Of a stretch of 38,950 nucleotides of DNA, positions 22,983 through 31,180 are shown piece after piece. This DNA comes from QS-5-54-17 sp964489295 (GTDB taxonomy: Bacteria; Patescibacteriota; Saccharimonadia; QS-5-54-17): positions 1 through 38,950 of the forward strand of contig CAZAXT010000005.1 of the NCBI GenBank assembly GCA_964489295.1. Reading direction: 5' to 3'. The position numbers were made by a program, and so were the translations under genes. How positions within the stretch are numbered: the first letter of the stretch is position 1; each line of letters begins with the position of its first letter. The notes below the pieces were generated by a model that did not search any database, was not told the DNA's origin, and worked only from the letters and a program-made list of their open reading frames with translations.

Positions 22983-23741
22983 TTAGCTGTGCATACGGTA
23001 TTTATCGGCAATGCGCTGATCAGGATCAACCATGTACTCTTCCTCGACTTTTTGCAGGAATTCGGCGCAAACCCTGTTTCCGACCAAAATCGGTGTGGCT
23101 TGCGTGAAATGCTGCTTCTGATAGACTGCATCATCTCCCTCCAATGTAGCGGCGAGCGATATGGCAGTAAGATTGTCCATGTCTCGATACGACCCACCTT
23201 CTTCCCATGACCGACCTATATCGAAACGGCGGTCATGTACCTGGCTTAACTGAACACGCACCGCCGACAACAGATATGGCGGTTCTACATTGCCCACTCC
23301 TTTATGGCCTTTATCCAACCTGGAGCGGTACTGATAATCAAGCCCATCCGAGCGAAGCCGACCGATGCGTAATTTTGTCTCTTGCTCCATCATATTGCAA
23401 TGCGGTTGCTTTTGGATAACTTCATTATATCCAGATAATGACACTGGTTCACCCATTATGACGGTTTCGTCTAATCGGGCCGCGGCTACGTGCAACATGA
23501 GTTCATGGAGCTGATAGTACGTATGTTTCAGATGCGCTTCGCTGCTATTCCAATTAGCTAAAAGGAAATTATACCCTTGATGTCCAGTGGGTACGCACAT
23601 ACCGACTTCGTTTTCATACTCCGGGTCTGCAAGCTGTAACGCCCGCTCATACCGGTCATCCGCAGTCGGCACCCAATCAGTAAACGCTCTGAAGCGATCA
23701 GTAAAAATCTCTTCTTTGACGTCCGGTTGTTTTTCCGACAT
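22983..23741 (-). CDS. Hypothetical protein, 252 residues
   Basis: No family is recognised. The soluble protein has no signal peptide and is rich in His, Tyr and Glu. Notable segments are PTGHQGYNFLLANWNSSEAH, HTYYQLHELMLHVAAARLDE and a C-terminal KVEEEYMVDPDQRIADKY. The His-rich helical centre could bind metal, but no standard motif is seen. The ATG at 23741 is exactly 6 nt after TATAGT (23748-23753) and lacks a Shine-Dalgarno. A longer frame to 23801 would cross that promoter, so 23741 is preferred. Confidence 0.7.
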   Translation of the reverse strand: MSEKQPDVKEEIFTDRFRAFTDWVPTADDRYERALQLADPEYENEVGMCVPTGHQGYNFLLANWNSSEAHLKHTYYQLHELMLHVAAARLDETVIMGEPVSLSGYNEVIQKQPHCNMMEQETKLRIGRLRSDGLDYQYRSRLDKGHKGVGNVEPPYLLSAVRVQLSQVHDRRFDIGRSWEEGGSYRDMDNLTAISLAATLEGDDAVYQKQHFTQATPILVGNRVCAEFLQKVEEEYMVDPDQRIADKYRMHS

Positions 23742-23747
23742 ACGCCT

Positions 23748-23753
23748 ACTATA
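23748..23753 (-). promoter_or_regulatory. -10 hexamer TATAGT (leaderless start)
   Basis: TATAGT, 6 nt, then the ATG at 23741. The predicted transcription start is the A of ATG. Confidence 0.5.
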
Positions 23754-24082
23754 CCATCCGTTATCCGTGCGATGAGAGACACGCGGAACCGACACGACCA
23801 CTCGGTTCGTGACGTGTTTCAGGTGGCCTTATAGTTACGAGGTGATGGGTTCAAACTCGTATTCCCGGGCCAGTTCATAATACGGCGTCTGCTCGCCCTG
23901 TTTGCGGCCGCCAGGCCGGCCGGACCGACTTCTGGAACCGGGTACGCGAGGCGGCGCGGAACAGCCGAACGGCAGAGACTGCGGTGCGACATTAACTCGA
24001 AATTTGTATATACTGGAGAATTTAAGATGTTTTAACGAGACATTTTTGTATTTTCCGCAAGCAGGAGCGTTTGTACAGGTAG
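23754..24082. other. Noncoding or decayed stretch
   Basis: About 330 bp. A GC-rich patch at 23880-23995 is open in several frames; the minus-strand one ends in TPYYELAREYEFEPITS, which looks protein-like but has no credible start. It could be the tail of a broken gene. Confidence 0.35.
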
Positions 24083-24111
24083 TTGACAAAAACGAATTTA
24101 CGTCACATTAT
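24083..24111 (+). promoter_or_regulatory. Promoter of the hairpin-led gene at 24254
   Basis: TTGACA (24083-24088), a 17-bp spacer, then CATTAT (24106-24111). It gives a leader of about 135 nt that carries the hairpin at 24168-24218. Confidence 0.65.
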
Positions 24112-24167
24112 TTGGATTAAGTTTTGGTCAGTTCGGCCAAGGCGCACATTGACATGGCCAGAGGATT

Positions 24168-24218
24168 ATCAGCTTGGGGCGCAAGGGTGCGCAGCGCATC
24201 TTTCCGCCCCAAGCTGAT
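24168..24218 (+). promoter_or_regulatory. Large hairpin in the 5' leader of the gene at 24254
   Basis: Perfect 14-bp arms ATCAGCTTGGGGCG (24168-24181) and CGCCCCAAGCTGAT (24205-24218), with an inner TGCGC-A-GCGCA stem. No T-run follows, and the ribosome-binding site GGGAGG lies 22 nt downstream. It could control translation or stability; I recognise no riboswitch class. Confidence 0.7.
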
Positions 24219-24253
24219 TGGCTTCGGGGTCGCGAATGCGGGAGGATGTCATT

Positions 24254-24550
24254 ATGGCAGGCGAGCAGCCCACCTCAACAATCACGGTCGTGGATGTTTA
24301 TAATGTTTACGATCCACGGCAATGTTTGCGCCGAAACATGCACTGTTTTTTTGGTGAAATCCGCTCCATAGAGAGAGCGGTTAAGTTGGCACTTGCCCAA
24401 GGACGTATCACTGCTTTCTCGTGGTACTGGGATACAGATGGCGTCTTCGTTGTCACTGCGGGCGTCGAGCCCAACCCCTCACTAACTGAAATCTCATTTG
24501 AGAAACCTGAAGAGCACGTGGTCGAAGCGCAGGCCATTCTCGCCCCCTAA
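24254..24550 (+). CDS. Hypothetical protein, 98 residues, with structured leader
   Basis: No family is recognised. The ATG at 24254 has GGGAGG 8 nt upstream. The protein is soluble: TITVVDVYNVYDPRQCLRRN, AVKLALAQGRITAFSWYWD and an acidic end. It is flanked by one large hairpin before (24168) and two after (24574, 24619). It has a recognisable promoter, so it is probably an independent unit. The compact, hairpin-framed arrangement in a stretch of unknown genes suggests an accessory cassette. Confidence 0.65.
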   Translation: MAGEQPTSTITVVDVYNVYDPRQCLRRNMHCFFGEIRSIERAVKLALAQGRITAFSWYWDTDGVFVVTAGVEPNPSLTEISFEKPEEHVVEAQAILAP

Positions 24551-24573
24551 TTTCGACTTTCTCCTCTGGCCCT

Positions 24574-24617
24574 CCCGGGCGGCGTACCCGCACTTGCCCA
24601 TGACCACGCCGCCCGGG
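24574..24617. repeat. Perfect 12-bp inverted repeat after the gene at 24254
   Basis: CCCGGGCGGCGT (24574-24585) and ACGCCGCCCGGG (24606-24617). No T-run. It is immediately followed by a second unrelated inverted repeat. Confidence 0.8.
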
Positions 24618-24618
24618 T

Positions 24619-24668
24619 GCGGCCCAGTGTGTCGTACGACACGATTATATACTTATACACTGGGCCGC
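24619..24668. repeat. Second perfect 12-bp inverted repeat, containing a 10-bp palindrome
   Basis: GCGGCCCAGTGT (24619-24630) and ACACTGGGCCGC (24657-24668). The loop begins with the palindrome GTCGTACGAC (24631-24640). Only TTT follows, so it is a poor terminator; protein binding or recombination are alternatives. Confidence 0.8.
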
Positions 24669-24816
24669 TTTCATCATTCCATTTTTAGGTACTTATAAAC
24701 ATAGAACTTGCACGTTTCACTACATACCGTCATATATCGGCATAACCGGGCAATCCCTCGCTAGTGTTCCGTCATTTACCGCTGCAGGCCAGGATTTGGC
24801 CGCTCGAGTAGACTAT

Positions 24817-25220
24817 TCAGGCATTGAGCATCCAGCCGGCCACGAAAATCAGCACTACAAACAGCACTATTCCGGTGTCGATCCAGCGGCGCTGAAGGTT
24901 AAGCTTGCGGGCGATGTATATACCGGGCAGCGCCGCTATGGCAAAACCGAAGACGGGAATCATCCATACCTCTATGTAATCGAATACGAAGTTACCGATC
25001 GTGCTGACAGCCGGACCCAGAGATGGTGGACACGGCGGTTCCCAGCAGTCCATAGCAATATCGGCGGCTATGATCCAACCAAAAAGAATACAGCTGTGAC
25101 GATCGAACCGAGCACAGCCGTAAATACCGTCGCGGACACGATGTAGCTGTGCTGCCGGTTTTCCTCAGGTGTCAGTTTGCGCGGTAAGAATTTCGAGCGA
25201 TGTCGCACGTATTCAACCAT
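24817..25220 (-). pseudogene. Membrane protein gene split by a frameshift at a T5 run
   Basis: The ATG at 25220 (overlapping the end of yjbQ) opens a frame MVEYVRHRSKFLPRKLTPEE, continuing to a hydrophobic TAVFFLVGS and a TAG at 25070-25068. The other frame continues GWIIAADIAMDCWEPPCPP and then two transmembrane stretches ending VAGWMLNA at 24817. One extra T in the run at 25081-25085 would join them into a smooth 134-residue, three-helix membrane protein. If the shift is real, only the 50-residue front part and possibly a 78-residue part (ATG 25053) are made. A sequencing indel is the simplest alternative. The function is unknown. Confidence 0.65.
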
Positions 25221-25590
25221 TCATTCCCGTTACGCTGACTTCGCGCTGGCGGGGGCCGTCGAGTTCGACCAGGATGATGCGCTGCCAGGTGCCCAAACTG
25301 AGCTGGCCGCCCTCGACGGGGACGGACACGGACGGACCGACCACACTGCTGAGCAGATGGGCCGGAGTATGAGCCGGGTTATGCGGATGACGCCACTGGA
25401 CTTCCGGCGTGATGGCTCGGAGGAAATCCAGTAAATCCTGGTCGGTGCCCGGATCCAGGTCGGCCGTGGTCAGCGCGGCCGTGGTATGCTGGACAGCTGC
25501 CAGACAGGCACCGGTTTCGACGTCGATCGTACGGGCAATCTCGTCCGTAATGTCGATAACTTCCCATTCCTGGGAGGTAGTGATGATCAT
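25213..25590 (-). CDS. yjbQ: YjbQ family (UPF0047) protein
   Basis: 125 residues from the ATG at 25590. The family motifs are clear: ACLAAVQHTTAALTTADLDPGTDQDLL, HPHNPAHTPAHLLSSVVG and LGTWQRIILVELDGPRQREV. Members are annotated as secondary thiamine-phosphate synthase from genetic suppression data, so the true role is uncertain. The His residues form a metal-like site. TACAAT ends 7 nt before the ATG (25598-25603) and no Shine-Dalgarno is present. It overlaps the start of the downstream split membrane-protein gene by 8 nt. Confidence 0.92.
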   Translation of the reverse strand: MIITTSQEWEVIDITDEIARTIDVETGACLAAVQHTTAALTTADLDPGTDQDLLDFLRAITPEVQWRHPHNPAHTPAHLLSSVVGPSVSVPVEGGQLSLGTWQRIILVELDGPRQREVSVTGMNG

Positions 25591-25676
25591 ACCCAGCATT
25601 GTAGCAAATCCGAGACTCAGTAACTTACTGAGCGTTTAGGATTGCGTTTCGGTCATTACTCCTGTCGAAATACGGC

Positions 25677-26942
25677 CTACTCGTAGCGAATGGCGTCAAC
25701 CGGATCGAACCGGCTGGCTTTGATGGACGGCAATGTACCGGCAAGGAACGCTACCAGCATAATGCCAAGTATGATCAGCACAATGGGTGCGAGCGGGAAT
25801 GCCAGCAGCGTCAGCCCCGGTAAACCGGAGAGGAACGTATCGGCGGCCACACCGTTGACGATCTGCCCCGCCGCATAGGCGGCCAGCACGCCGAAGATGG
25901 CGCCCCAGAACCCGAGACTCATGGCCTCGAAGGCGAACATGGCGAATATCCCGCGGTTGCTCATGCCGAGTGCTTTCATAAGTCCGATTTCACGTGTCCG
26001 TTCGTTGACCGCCATTAACAACGTATTAACGATGCCGAACGCGGCGGCCAGCAGGGCGATGGCGCCGAAGCCGACCAGCGCAGCGGTTATGCCGGTGATG
26101 ACGCTACGGGCGCTGCCCAGCTGCTGTTCCAGACTCAATGCTTGCAGCCCCTCATCATTGACCGTTTGCTGTATCCGTGAAATGTCCGACGGCGAAGGCG
26201 AGGATTCGGTCCTGACGTAAGCGTTGCTGTAGCCGACTTCCTCTATCGGCCGGGGTGATTGGGCGTCCACGATATCGCGCGCGGCATCGGTGCTGAGGAA
26301 ACTCGTTGAGGTCAATAGCGACTTTTGGAGTACACCTACCACCGTTACATCCGTGGTTTCCATGTCGCCCCGGGGTGTACGATAGGCCAGCGTAACCGGT
26401 TGATCCACCGCCTCCCGGGCACTTTCGAACCCGAGCACGTCCAGGTATTTCCGTTCCAGCAGTATGGCGTCGCGATCCTCTTCCCCGATGTGGCGCCCGG
26501 CCACCAACGGCACTTCGAGCCCGGTGTACTGGTTGGTCGAAACGACATATTTCTTCTGGTCCTGGCGCGTAACGTAAGCCAGATTCAACGAATACTGCGG
26601 GGTAACCTCCCGCACGCCTTCGATACCCTCGAGCATATCGATATCCTCGTCGCTGAGACGGTCGGAGGTGCGGCTGCTGGTTTGCTCGGGGTCGTATTCA
26701 GCGGGCTCCTCATCAGCAGTGAACGGATTCTGCCCTTGCTGCTGCGGGATGACAACGAGTTGGTCGTCCGCGCCCACGCTGTTGATCTGTTCATTGATGT
26801 AATCGCGTACGCCGCTCCCCATAGCGGTTGTCAGCGTAATAACGAAAGCACCTATGAAGATGGCGATTATGGTCAAGGCACTACGGAGCTTGGCCCGTGA
26901 AATATTGGAGTTGGCGGTACGGATGATATCGATCAGCTTCAT
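25677..26942 (-). CDS. MacB/FtsX-type ABC transporter permease
   Basis: 421 residues from the ATG at 26942, overlapping the ATPase stop by 4 nt. The N-terminal helix (SALTIIAIFIGAFVITLTTA) is followed by a periplasmic-type MacB_PCD domain (about 45-265), then three helices with the FtsX motif (VNTLLMAVNERTREIGLMKALGMSN) and the end SIKASRFDPVDAIRYE. This is the four-helix MacB-like layout of ABC transporters that use mechanical force rather than moving substrate through the membrane core. The partner is the ATPase at 26939-27625; the substrate is unknown. Confidence 0.93.
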   Translation of the reverse strand: MKLIDIIRTANSNISRAKLRSALTIIAIFIGAFVITLTTAMGSGVRDYINEQINSVGADDQLVVIPQQQGQNPFTADEEPAEYDPEQTSSRTSDRLSDEDIDMLEGIEGVREVTPQYSLNLAYVTRQDQKKYVVSTNQYTGLEVPLVAGRHIGEEDRDAILLERKYLDVLGFESAREAVDQPVTLAYRTPRGDMETTDVTVVGVLQKSLLTSTSFLSTDAARDIVDAQSPRPIEEVGYSNAYVRTESSPSPSDISRIQQTVNDEGLQALSLEQQLGSARSVITGITAALVGFGAIALLAAAFGIVNTLLMAVNERTREIGLMKALGMSNRGIFAMFAFEAMSLGFWGAIFGVLAAYAAGQIVNGVAADTFLSGLPGLTLLAFPLAPIVLIILGIMLVAFLAGTLPSIKASRFDPVDAIRYE

Positions 26943-27625
26943 GACGCACCCTCCGTGAATTCGCCGTCCTTGATGGTCAGTTGCCGTTCGCACATGGCCG
27001 CGATGTCTTCGTCATGGGTAACGATGATCAACGTGATGCCGCGCTTTTCGTTCAGCTCGCGCAATATCTCCATGACCGTGCCGCCGGTCTCGGTATCCAG
27101 ATTGCCGGTCGGCTCATCGGCGAAGATGATCTTGGGGTCGGTCACTAGCGCCCGGGCGATGCAGGCCCGTTGCTTCTCTCCGCCGGAGAGCTCGGTAGCT
27201 TTGTTGTAGACCTTGTCGCCCATTTCGACCGATTTCAGCATATTGACCGCCCGCTCCCGGCGCTCTGTCTTGCCGACACCGCCGATTTTGAGCGGAAGCA
27301 CTACATTCTCGAGCACGGTCTGGTGCGGGTTCAGGAAAAACTGTTGGAAAATGAAACCGATCTGTTCATTGCGTATGGTATTGATCTGGCTGACGCTCAG
27401 TTTCCGGGTGTCTTTGCCGTTTATCAGTACTCGGCCCTTCGTGGGCCGGTTCAAGGTGGCCAGCAGATGCATAAGGGTGGATTTGCCTGATCCCGATTTG
27501 CCGATTATCGCCACCCGTTCACCCTTTTTAACCGTCAGCGATACGTCGCGCAATGCCTCGTAGGGCGGCTCGTCCTTGCCGAGACCGTATGTCTTGGTCA
27601 GTTTGTCCGCTTTCAGCAGCGCCAC
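26939..27625 (-). CDS. MacB/LolD-type ABC transporter ATP-binding protein
   Basis: 228 residues. The GTG start at 27625 has AAAGGAGG 8 nt upstream; the longer frame to 27715 has no such signal. Walker A GKSGSGKST, Q-loop FIFQQFF, signature ELSGGEKQR, Walker B IIFADEPTGNLD and H-loop IIVTHDEDIA are all intact. It belongs to the LolD/MacB group. It is the first gene of the operon with the permease and is divergent from the FMN reductase gene. Confidence 0.94.
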   Translation of the reverse strand: MALLKADKLTKTYGLGKDEPPYEALRDVSLTVKKGERVAIIGKSGSGKSTLMHLLATLNRPTKGRVLINGKDTRKLSVSQINTIRNEQIGFIFQQFFLNPHQTVLENVVLPLKIGGVGKTERRERAVNMLKSVEMGDKVYNKATELSGGEKQRACIARALVTDPKIIFADEPTGNLDTETGGTVMEILRELNEKRGITLIIVTHDEDIAAMCERQLTIKDGEFTEGAS

Positions 27626-27774
27626 CGGCTTCACCTCCTTTTCTCTAAGTAAAACACACGCTACTCTCGCGACGCAAAAGACGCCGGTTGCGGCTATGCG
27701 TACACAGTGGTGCACCTCTCATGATATATCGGCTCCGGTCCTTCCGGGCATTTACGGTGCGTGCCGTAGCCACC

Positions 27775-27780
27775 TATAAT
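27775..27780 (+). promoter_or_regulatory. -10 hexamer of the FMN reductase gene
   Basis: A perfect TATAAT 35 nt before the GTG start, giving a normal leader with AAAGGAGG. It contrasts with the leaderless genes. Confidence 0.55.
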
Positions 27781-27815
27781 CGTCCGGTGTAACGGAATAC
27801 ATCAAAGGAGGTTGC

Positions 27816-28373
27816 GTGGCCAAAGACATCAAGCTGATCATGGGAAGTATACGGGAAGAACGGGTCGGCTCCGACATCGCCGACTGGGTAAAGCAGCGAG
27901 CGGGTAACCTTGAGACGCTCGAGATAGAGATTCTTGACTTGAAGCGATTCGACATACCTTTTCTGGATGAGCCGCTTCCGCCCGCGGCTTCCCCGTCCAA
28001 AAAACCGGAAGTACGAGAGTGGTCATCACGGATCGAGAACGCTGATGGATTTATTTTTTTAACCCCGGAGTACAACGCCGGTTATCCCGGCGTACTTAAA
28101 AACGCCATCGATTATCTGTACCATGAGTGGCAAAACAAACCGGGAGTTATCATAAGTTACGGTAAGGCGGACGGCGGCCGGACCGCCAACGCGCATCTTC
28201 ACGACGTACTCGACCGTATCGGCGTCAACCTGGTAGAAACCTCGCCGAAGCTCCACCTTACCTCGGACATTCTGGATGATGGTGGCAATATCGCCGACCC
28301 TGGATCCGGCTTGGCTCCGTATGCGGAAGATATCCGGACGGCATTACAGAAACTCTCCGACGCATTATCATAA
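27816..28373 (+). CDS. NAD(P)H-dependent FMN reductase (flavodoxin fold)
   Basis: 185 residues. It begins with IKLIMGSIREERVGSDIADW, the phosphate-binding loop of the FMN_red family. LTPEYNAGYPGVLKNAIDYLY is the flavin ring motif, and GVIISYGKADGGR fits the third strand loop. It reduces FMN, quinones or azo compounds with NAD(P)H in the cytoplasm. The GTG start has AAAGGAGG 4 nt upstream. It stands alone, divergent from the ABC operon and convergent with the glycosidase gene. Confidence 0.93.
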   Translation: MAKDIKLIMGSIREERVGSDIADWVKQRAGNLETLEIEILDLKRFDIPFLDEPLPPAASPSKKPEVREWSSRIENADGFIFLTPEYNAGYPGVLKNAIDYLYHEWQNKPGVIISYGKADGGRTANAHLHDVLDRIGVNLVETSPKLHLTSDILDDGGNIADPGSGLAPYAEDIRTALQKLSDALS

Positions 28374-28406
28374 CCGTAAAGAACCCTTTGTTGGTCCCGT
28401 TCAGGA

Positions 28407-29854
28407 TTATTGAGAATCTTTCCATATCATTCGTGGAAATGTAACTACCAGCGTTGTCCAGCCGAAATTCTCCACCCGGATACCGTGGCCGTCAAAGGGA
28501 TCGTAAAATTCACGGAATCCCTCACTCTCCACCATATCCATGCTGGCAGNNNNNNNNNNNNNNNNNNNNNNNNNNNNNNNNNNNNNNNNNNNNNNNNNNN
28601 NNNNNNNNNNNNNNNNNNNNNNNNNNNNNNNNNNNNNNNNNNNNNNNNNAAGGGATCGTAAAATTCACGGAATCCCTCACTCTCCACCATATCCATGCTG
28701 GCAGTAGCGATGTGTCCGGCTAACTCATGGTGGCCATGGCGGAACAACCCCCGAATGATGAACCAGTTGGTGTTCAACCACACCGGCCCGCGCCAAATGG
28801 GAAAGGCCGATGACGACCGGAACTCCGGATGCGAGACGGGCACCGAGGGCACTGGGTACGGCGTACCGAAGTGCCGGAAATCACGGATATAGGACACGAT
28901 CCGGTTCCGCATATGCCCGGGCAAATCGCGTACCAGCAGCGGGAACAACGCGCCCAGCGACAACTCACGTATGTGCTTCGGTTCCGGCTCTCCACCTGAC
29001 GTGTCTTTGAAGCAGATAGGGTAAAACGTCTCATCCGCTTCATGCCAGGTACGTTCCAACAACGCCCGCTCGCACCGACGGATAACATCCGAAATATCCG
29101 GGAACAGGTCTTCCCTGCCCGTCTGCTCGAGCAGTCGTTGTAATGAATACAATCCGTCGATGAAAATGCAGTGCTCTGCTACGTCTTTGACGTGAAATAT
29201 GTTCTGCTCAAGGATGGTTTGCTCGTCCCATCCGGCACGCATCAACTTCCAGTCCAGCCAAAGCGTCCACAACGGGTCAAAGATTTTGCCCAGAAATTTC
29301 AGACTTTTGGGTGCCACGGGTCGGAAAAAATCGAACTCCGGTGCCGCGTCCCGGCCTGATTCGCGCGGAGAGATGATGGAAAGCACGTTTTCCGCGTCGC
29401 GGTATTCAAGGAAGTAACGGTGAAACCGGACCAGTTGCTCGATGGTTTCGCAACTGAAATCCGGATCATCGATGGCTTCCACGGCTTGGGCGATAACCGG
29501 TTGACCGACCATCCGGCTGTGGCTCGGGTGCCAGCCGCCCGTTCGGTACAGCGGCCGCTCCAGATCGAATAGATTGTATCGGTCATGATAGATCCGGTGC
29601 GGAATCCAACCCCGCTCGTCCTGCCACTGGAGTAATTTACGGATTTCATTTTTGGCCAGTTCCGGCATATCCAGTTCAGCACAGGCAATGGCGTGGAAAG
29701 AGCTGTCCCACACCCACTGGTTCTTGTAATGCGGCCAAGCCGGAGTAATGTACTCACCGCCGGTGGCACGGTAGTTATTTAGCAGGACTTGCCGAGCATT
29801 GTCCCGGAGTTGTTGCTCCTTATTTTCACGCAGTGTTTGTGTATCGTCTATCAT
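28407..29854 (-). CDS. GH63-like glycoside hydrolase (glucosylglycerate/mannosylglycerate hydrolase-like), crossed by an assembly gap
   Basis: An (alpha/alpha)6-barrel glycosidase: WPHYKNQWVWDSSFHA, GWIPHRIYHDRYN, FRSSSAFPIWRGPVWLNTNW. The 100-N gap splits the frame. Removing the Ns plus one copy of the flanking 55-bp duplication (155 nt) restores the frame exactly: FREFYDPFDGHGIRVENFGW, then TTLVVTF, and a TAA at 28407, 430 residues in all. That end matches the family. It probably hydrolyses a small alpha-glucoside or mannosylglycerate-type solute. TATAAT lies 9 nt before the ATG with no Shine-Dalgarno. It converges on the FMN reductase gene. Confidence 0.85.
28495..28704. other. Scaffold gap flanked by a 55-bp duplicated end (assembly artefact)
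   Basis: Exactly 100 N at 28550-28649. The 55 bp before it (28495-28549) are identical to the 55 bp after it (28650-28704). This is what two overlapping contig ends look like when a scaffolder inserts a default gap. Confidence 0.95.
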
Positions 29855-29863
29855 CTAAGAAGA

Positions 29864-29869
29864 ATTATA
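29864..29869 (-). promoter_or_regulatory. -10 hexamer TATAAT before the glycosidase gene
   Basis: A perfect TATAAT, 9 nt, then the ATG at 29854. The expected leader is 2-3 nt. Confidence 0.5.
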
Positions 29870-29947
29870 AAGTTCCGCATCGCTTTTGACGAATCGATTT
29901 TTTCGGAAAAATTAGTTAGCAAAAATGTTATTACTGGTTGCAAAACG

Positions 29948-30032
29948 AAAAAAAAGGCCGCTGGCTGGAGGGTGGTTCAAGGAAAAGATCCGACAGACGG
30001 ATCAAAAGAACCAAACTGCTCCAGCAGCGGCC
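29948..30032 (-). terminator. Very long nested terminator hairpin after the CWB2 gene
   Basis: On the minus strand GGCCGCTGCTGGAG pairs with CTCCAGC-C-AGCGGCC (one bulge). Inside it are GGTTC/GAACC and GATCCG/CGGATC, and eight T residues follow. A 77-nt nested stem is unusually long for a terminator. It ends the transcript of the gene at 30114-30560 before the glycosidase promoter. Confidence 0.85.
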
Positions 30033-30113
30033 GTGCAGGGTTTTCACCCGGTGCATATAACCCTTCATCCTACCATGAAGTATGCATTATCCGAGTGCCG
30101 GAAGTTTAACTCG

Positions 30114-30560
30114 CTACTTACAGCTAGTGTGTACCCGGCTAGCAATTGCAGCCGTTTGATATCGGCTGTCGCCGTCAACACGGCGAACTGTCTCCGTGGC
30201 AGTCATCTTCATGATCTTCTCTACGACCTCTTGACTGACTGCATCGAGCCCGCCAATGACGTAAAGAGTAGTCGACCCTCCCCTGGAGAATCGCTGCAAA
30301 TAATTCTCAGTATCCTTGGGGACTCGATCTTTGGCGACGTACAACAGATCGGCCAACCGACCATGTTTGTTGCCGGCCAATGTGCCAGCAACGGACACGT
30401 CACTCGGACGACTGCCATTCGCAATTACCGTCCAGTGACCGCTGAAGCACTCCTCACCATGAGGAGTATAGGGGTTCGGTCCGCCCTTCTGGGCAAGTGC
30501 AGGGGCCGCGATCATACTGATCGCAGCGATGACGATGACAAACTTCCAGGTACGGTTCAT
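30114..30560 (-). CDS. Secreted protein with one cell-wall-binding repeat 2 (CWB2) unit
   Basis: 148 residues from the ATG at 30560 (AAAGGA upstream). Clear signal peptide, WKFVIVIAAISMIAAPALAQ. The mature part has the CWB2 pattern: ADLLYVAKDRVPKD, TTLYVIGGLDAVSQEVVEKI, then VRRVDGDSRYQTAAIASRV. Proteins with three CWB2 units bind anionic cell-wall polymers in Gram-positives; here a single unit is the whole protein, so it may act as an oligomer. Two Cys (EECFSG, HTSCK) could pair. It has its own promoter and a very long terminator, so it is a monocistronic unit. Confidence 0.85.
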   Translation of the reverse strand: MNRTWKFVIVIAAISMIAAPALAQKGGPNPYTPHGEECFSGHWTVIANGSRPSDVSVAGTLAGNKHGRLADLLYVAKDRVPKDTENYLQRFSRGGSTTLYVIGGLDAVSQEVVEKIMKMTATETVRRVDGDSRYQTAAIASRVHTSCK

Positions 30561-30598
30561 TGGGTGTTCCTTTCGGTAGACTCCCAAAGAACAAGCAT

Positions 30599-30627
30599 AC
30601 ATTACCATTTTATAGTATTTATGTCAA
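30599..30627 (-). promoter_or_regulatory. Promoter of the CWB2 protein gene
   Basis: TTGACA (30627-30622), a 17-bp spacer, then TAATGT (30604-30599), with a leader of about 30 nt carrying AAAGGA. Confidence 0.65.
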
Positions 30628-30757
30628 TAATTTATACCAGATTCTCAGGTTTGAGGCATAAAATCAGAACGGCAATTATACCCCTAAACTTATACCCGGG
30701 ATGCACCTTTACGCTCTTAGGGAAAGGAGGTTCTTTGTCGGGTGAGACAAGCCTAGT

Positions 30758-31180
30758 TTATTGTTGCTGATCCGATCGGTCGCCCGGGCTGATGGTCGCG
30801 CCGGGAGCATTCGATTGTACACTTCCGGTTTGCTGGACCGGAGGTGACTGTGGTGGTTCGGTTACAGCATTTTCATCGCTCCCGCTCCTTTTTTGTAGAA
30901 CCCCTCCACTTAAAACTTTCGCCAGCCATATCTGCAGTGTGCGCACCAGAAAAATTAAGGGGAACACTGAAACCACGTAAATTCTCCCTATTTCTTCGAC
31001 CCCTTCTAACCCTAAACTGCTTAATATAAACAGATAAGTTACTGTAGGCGGCACTACTACAATGAATGCTGTCGCCATGCGCAGCCAGATCGGGCATTGG
31101 TATTTACGGAACGGCACTGCGATAAATGCTAAAATTAAGCCCGATACATATGGAGTAACTATATATGGAATACCCAGCAT
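30758..31180 (-). CDS. Hypothetical membrane protein, 140 residues
   Basis: Three hydrophobic segments in the first 95 residues (SGLILAFIAVPF, MATAFIVVVPPTVTYLFIL, YVVSVFPLIFLVRTLQIWLA). A Pro/Gln/Ser-rich cytoplasmic tail ends RSDQQQ. No motif is recognised. Its start overlaps the end of the upstream membrane-protein gene by 22 nt in another frame, so the two are probably translated together. Confidence 0.65.
   Translation of the reverse strand: MLGIPYIVTPYVSGLILAFIAVPFRKYQCPIWLRMATAFIVVVPPTVTYLFILSSLGLEGVEEIGRIYVVSVFPLIFLVRTLQIWLAKVLSGGVLQKRSGSDENAVTEPPQSPPVQQTGSVQSNAPGATISPGDRSDQQQ

Noticed and set aside
23835..24089. Minus-strand frame ending TPYYELAREYEFEPITS
   Set aside because: The end looks protein-like, but there is no start with a Shine-Dalgarno or a -10 at leaderless distance, and the GC-rich core is open in several frames. 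Kept only as a possible decayed gene.
28410..28723. Reading frames running through the N gap
   Set aside because: They are products of the 100-N filler and the duplicated contig end.
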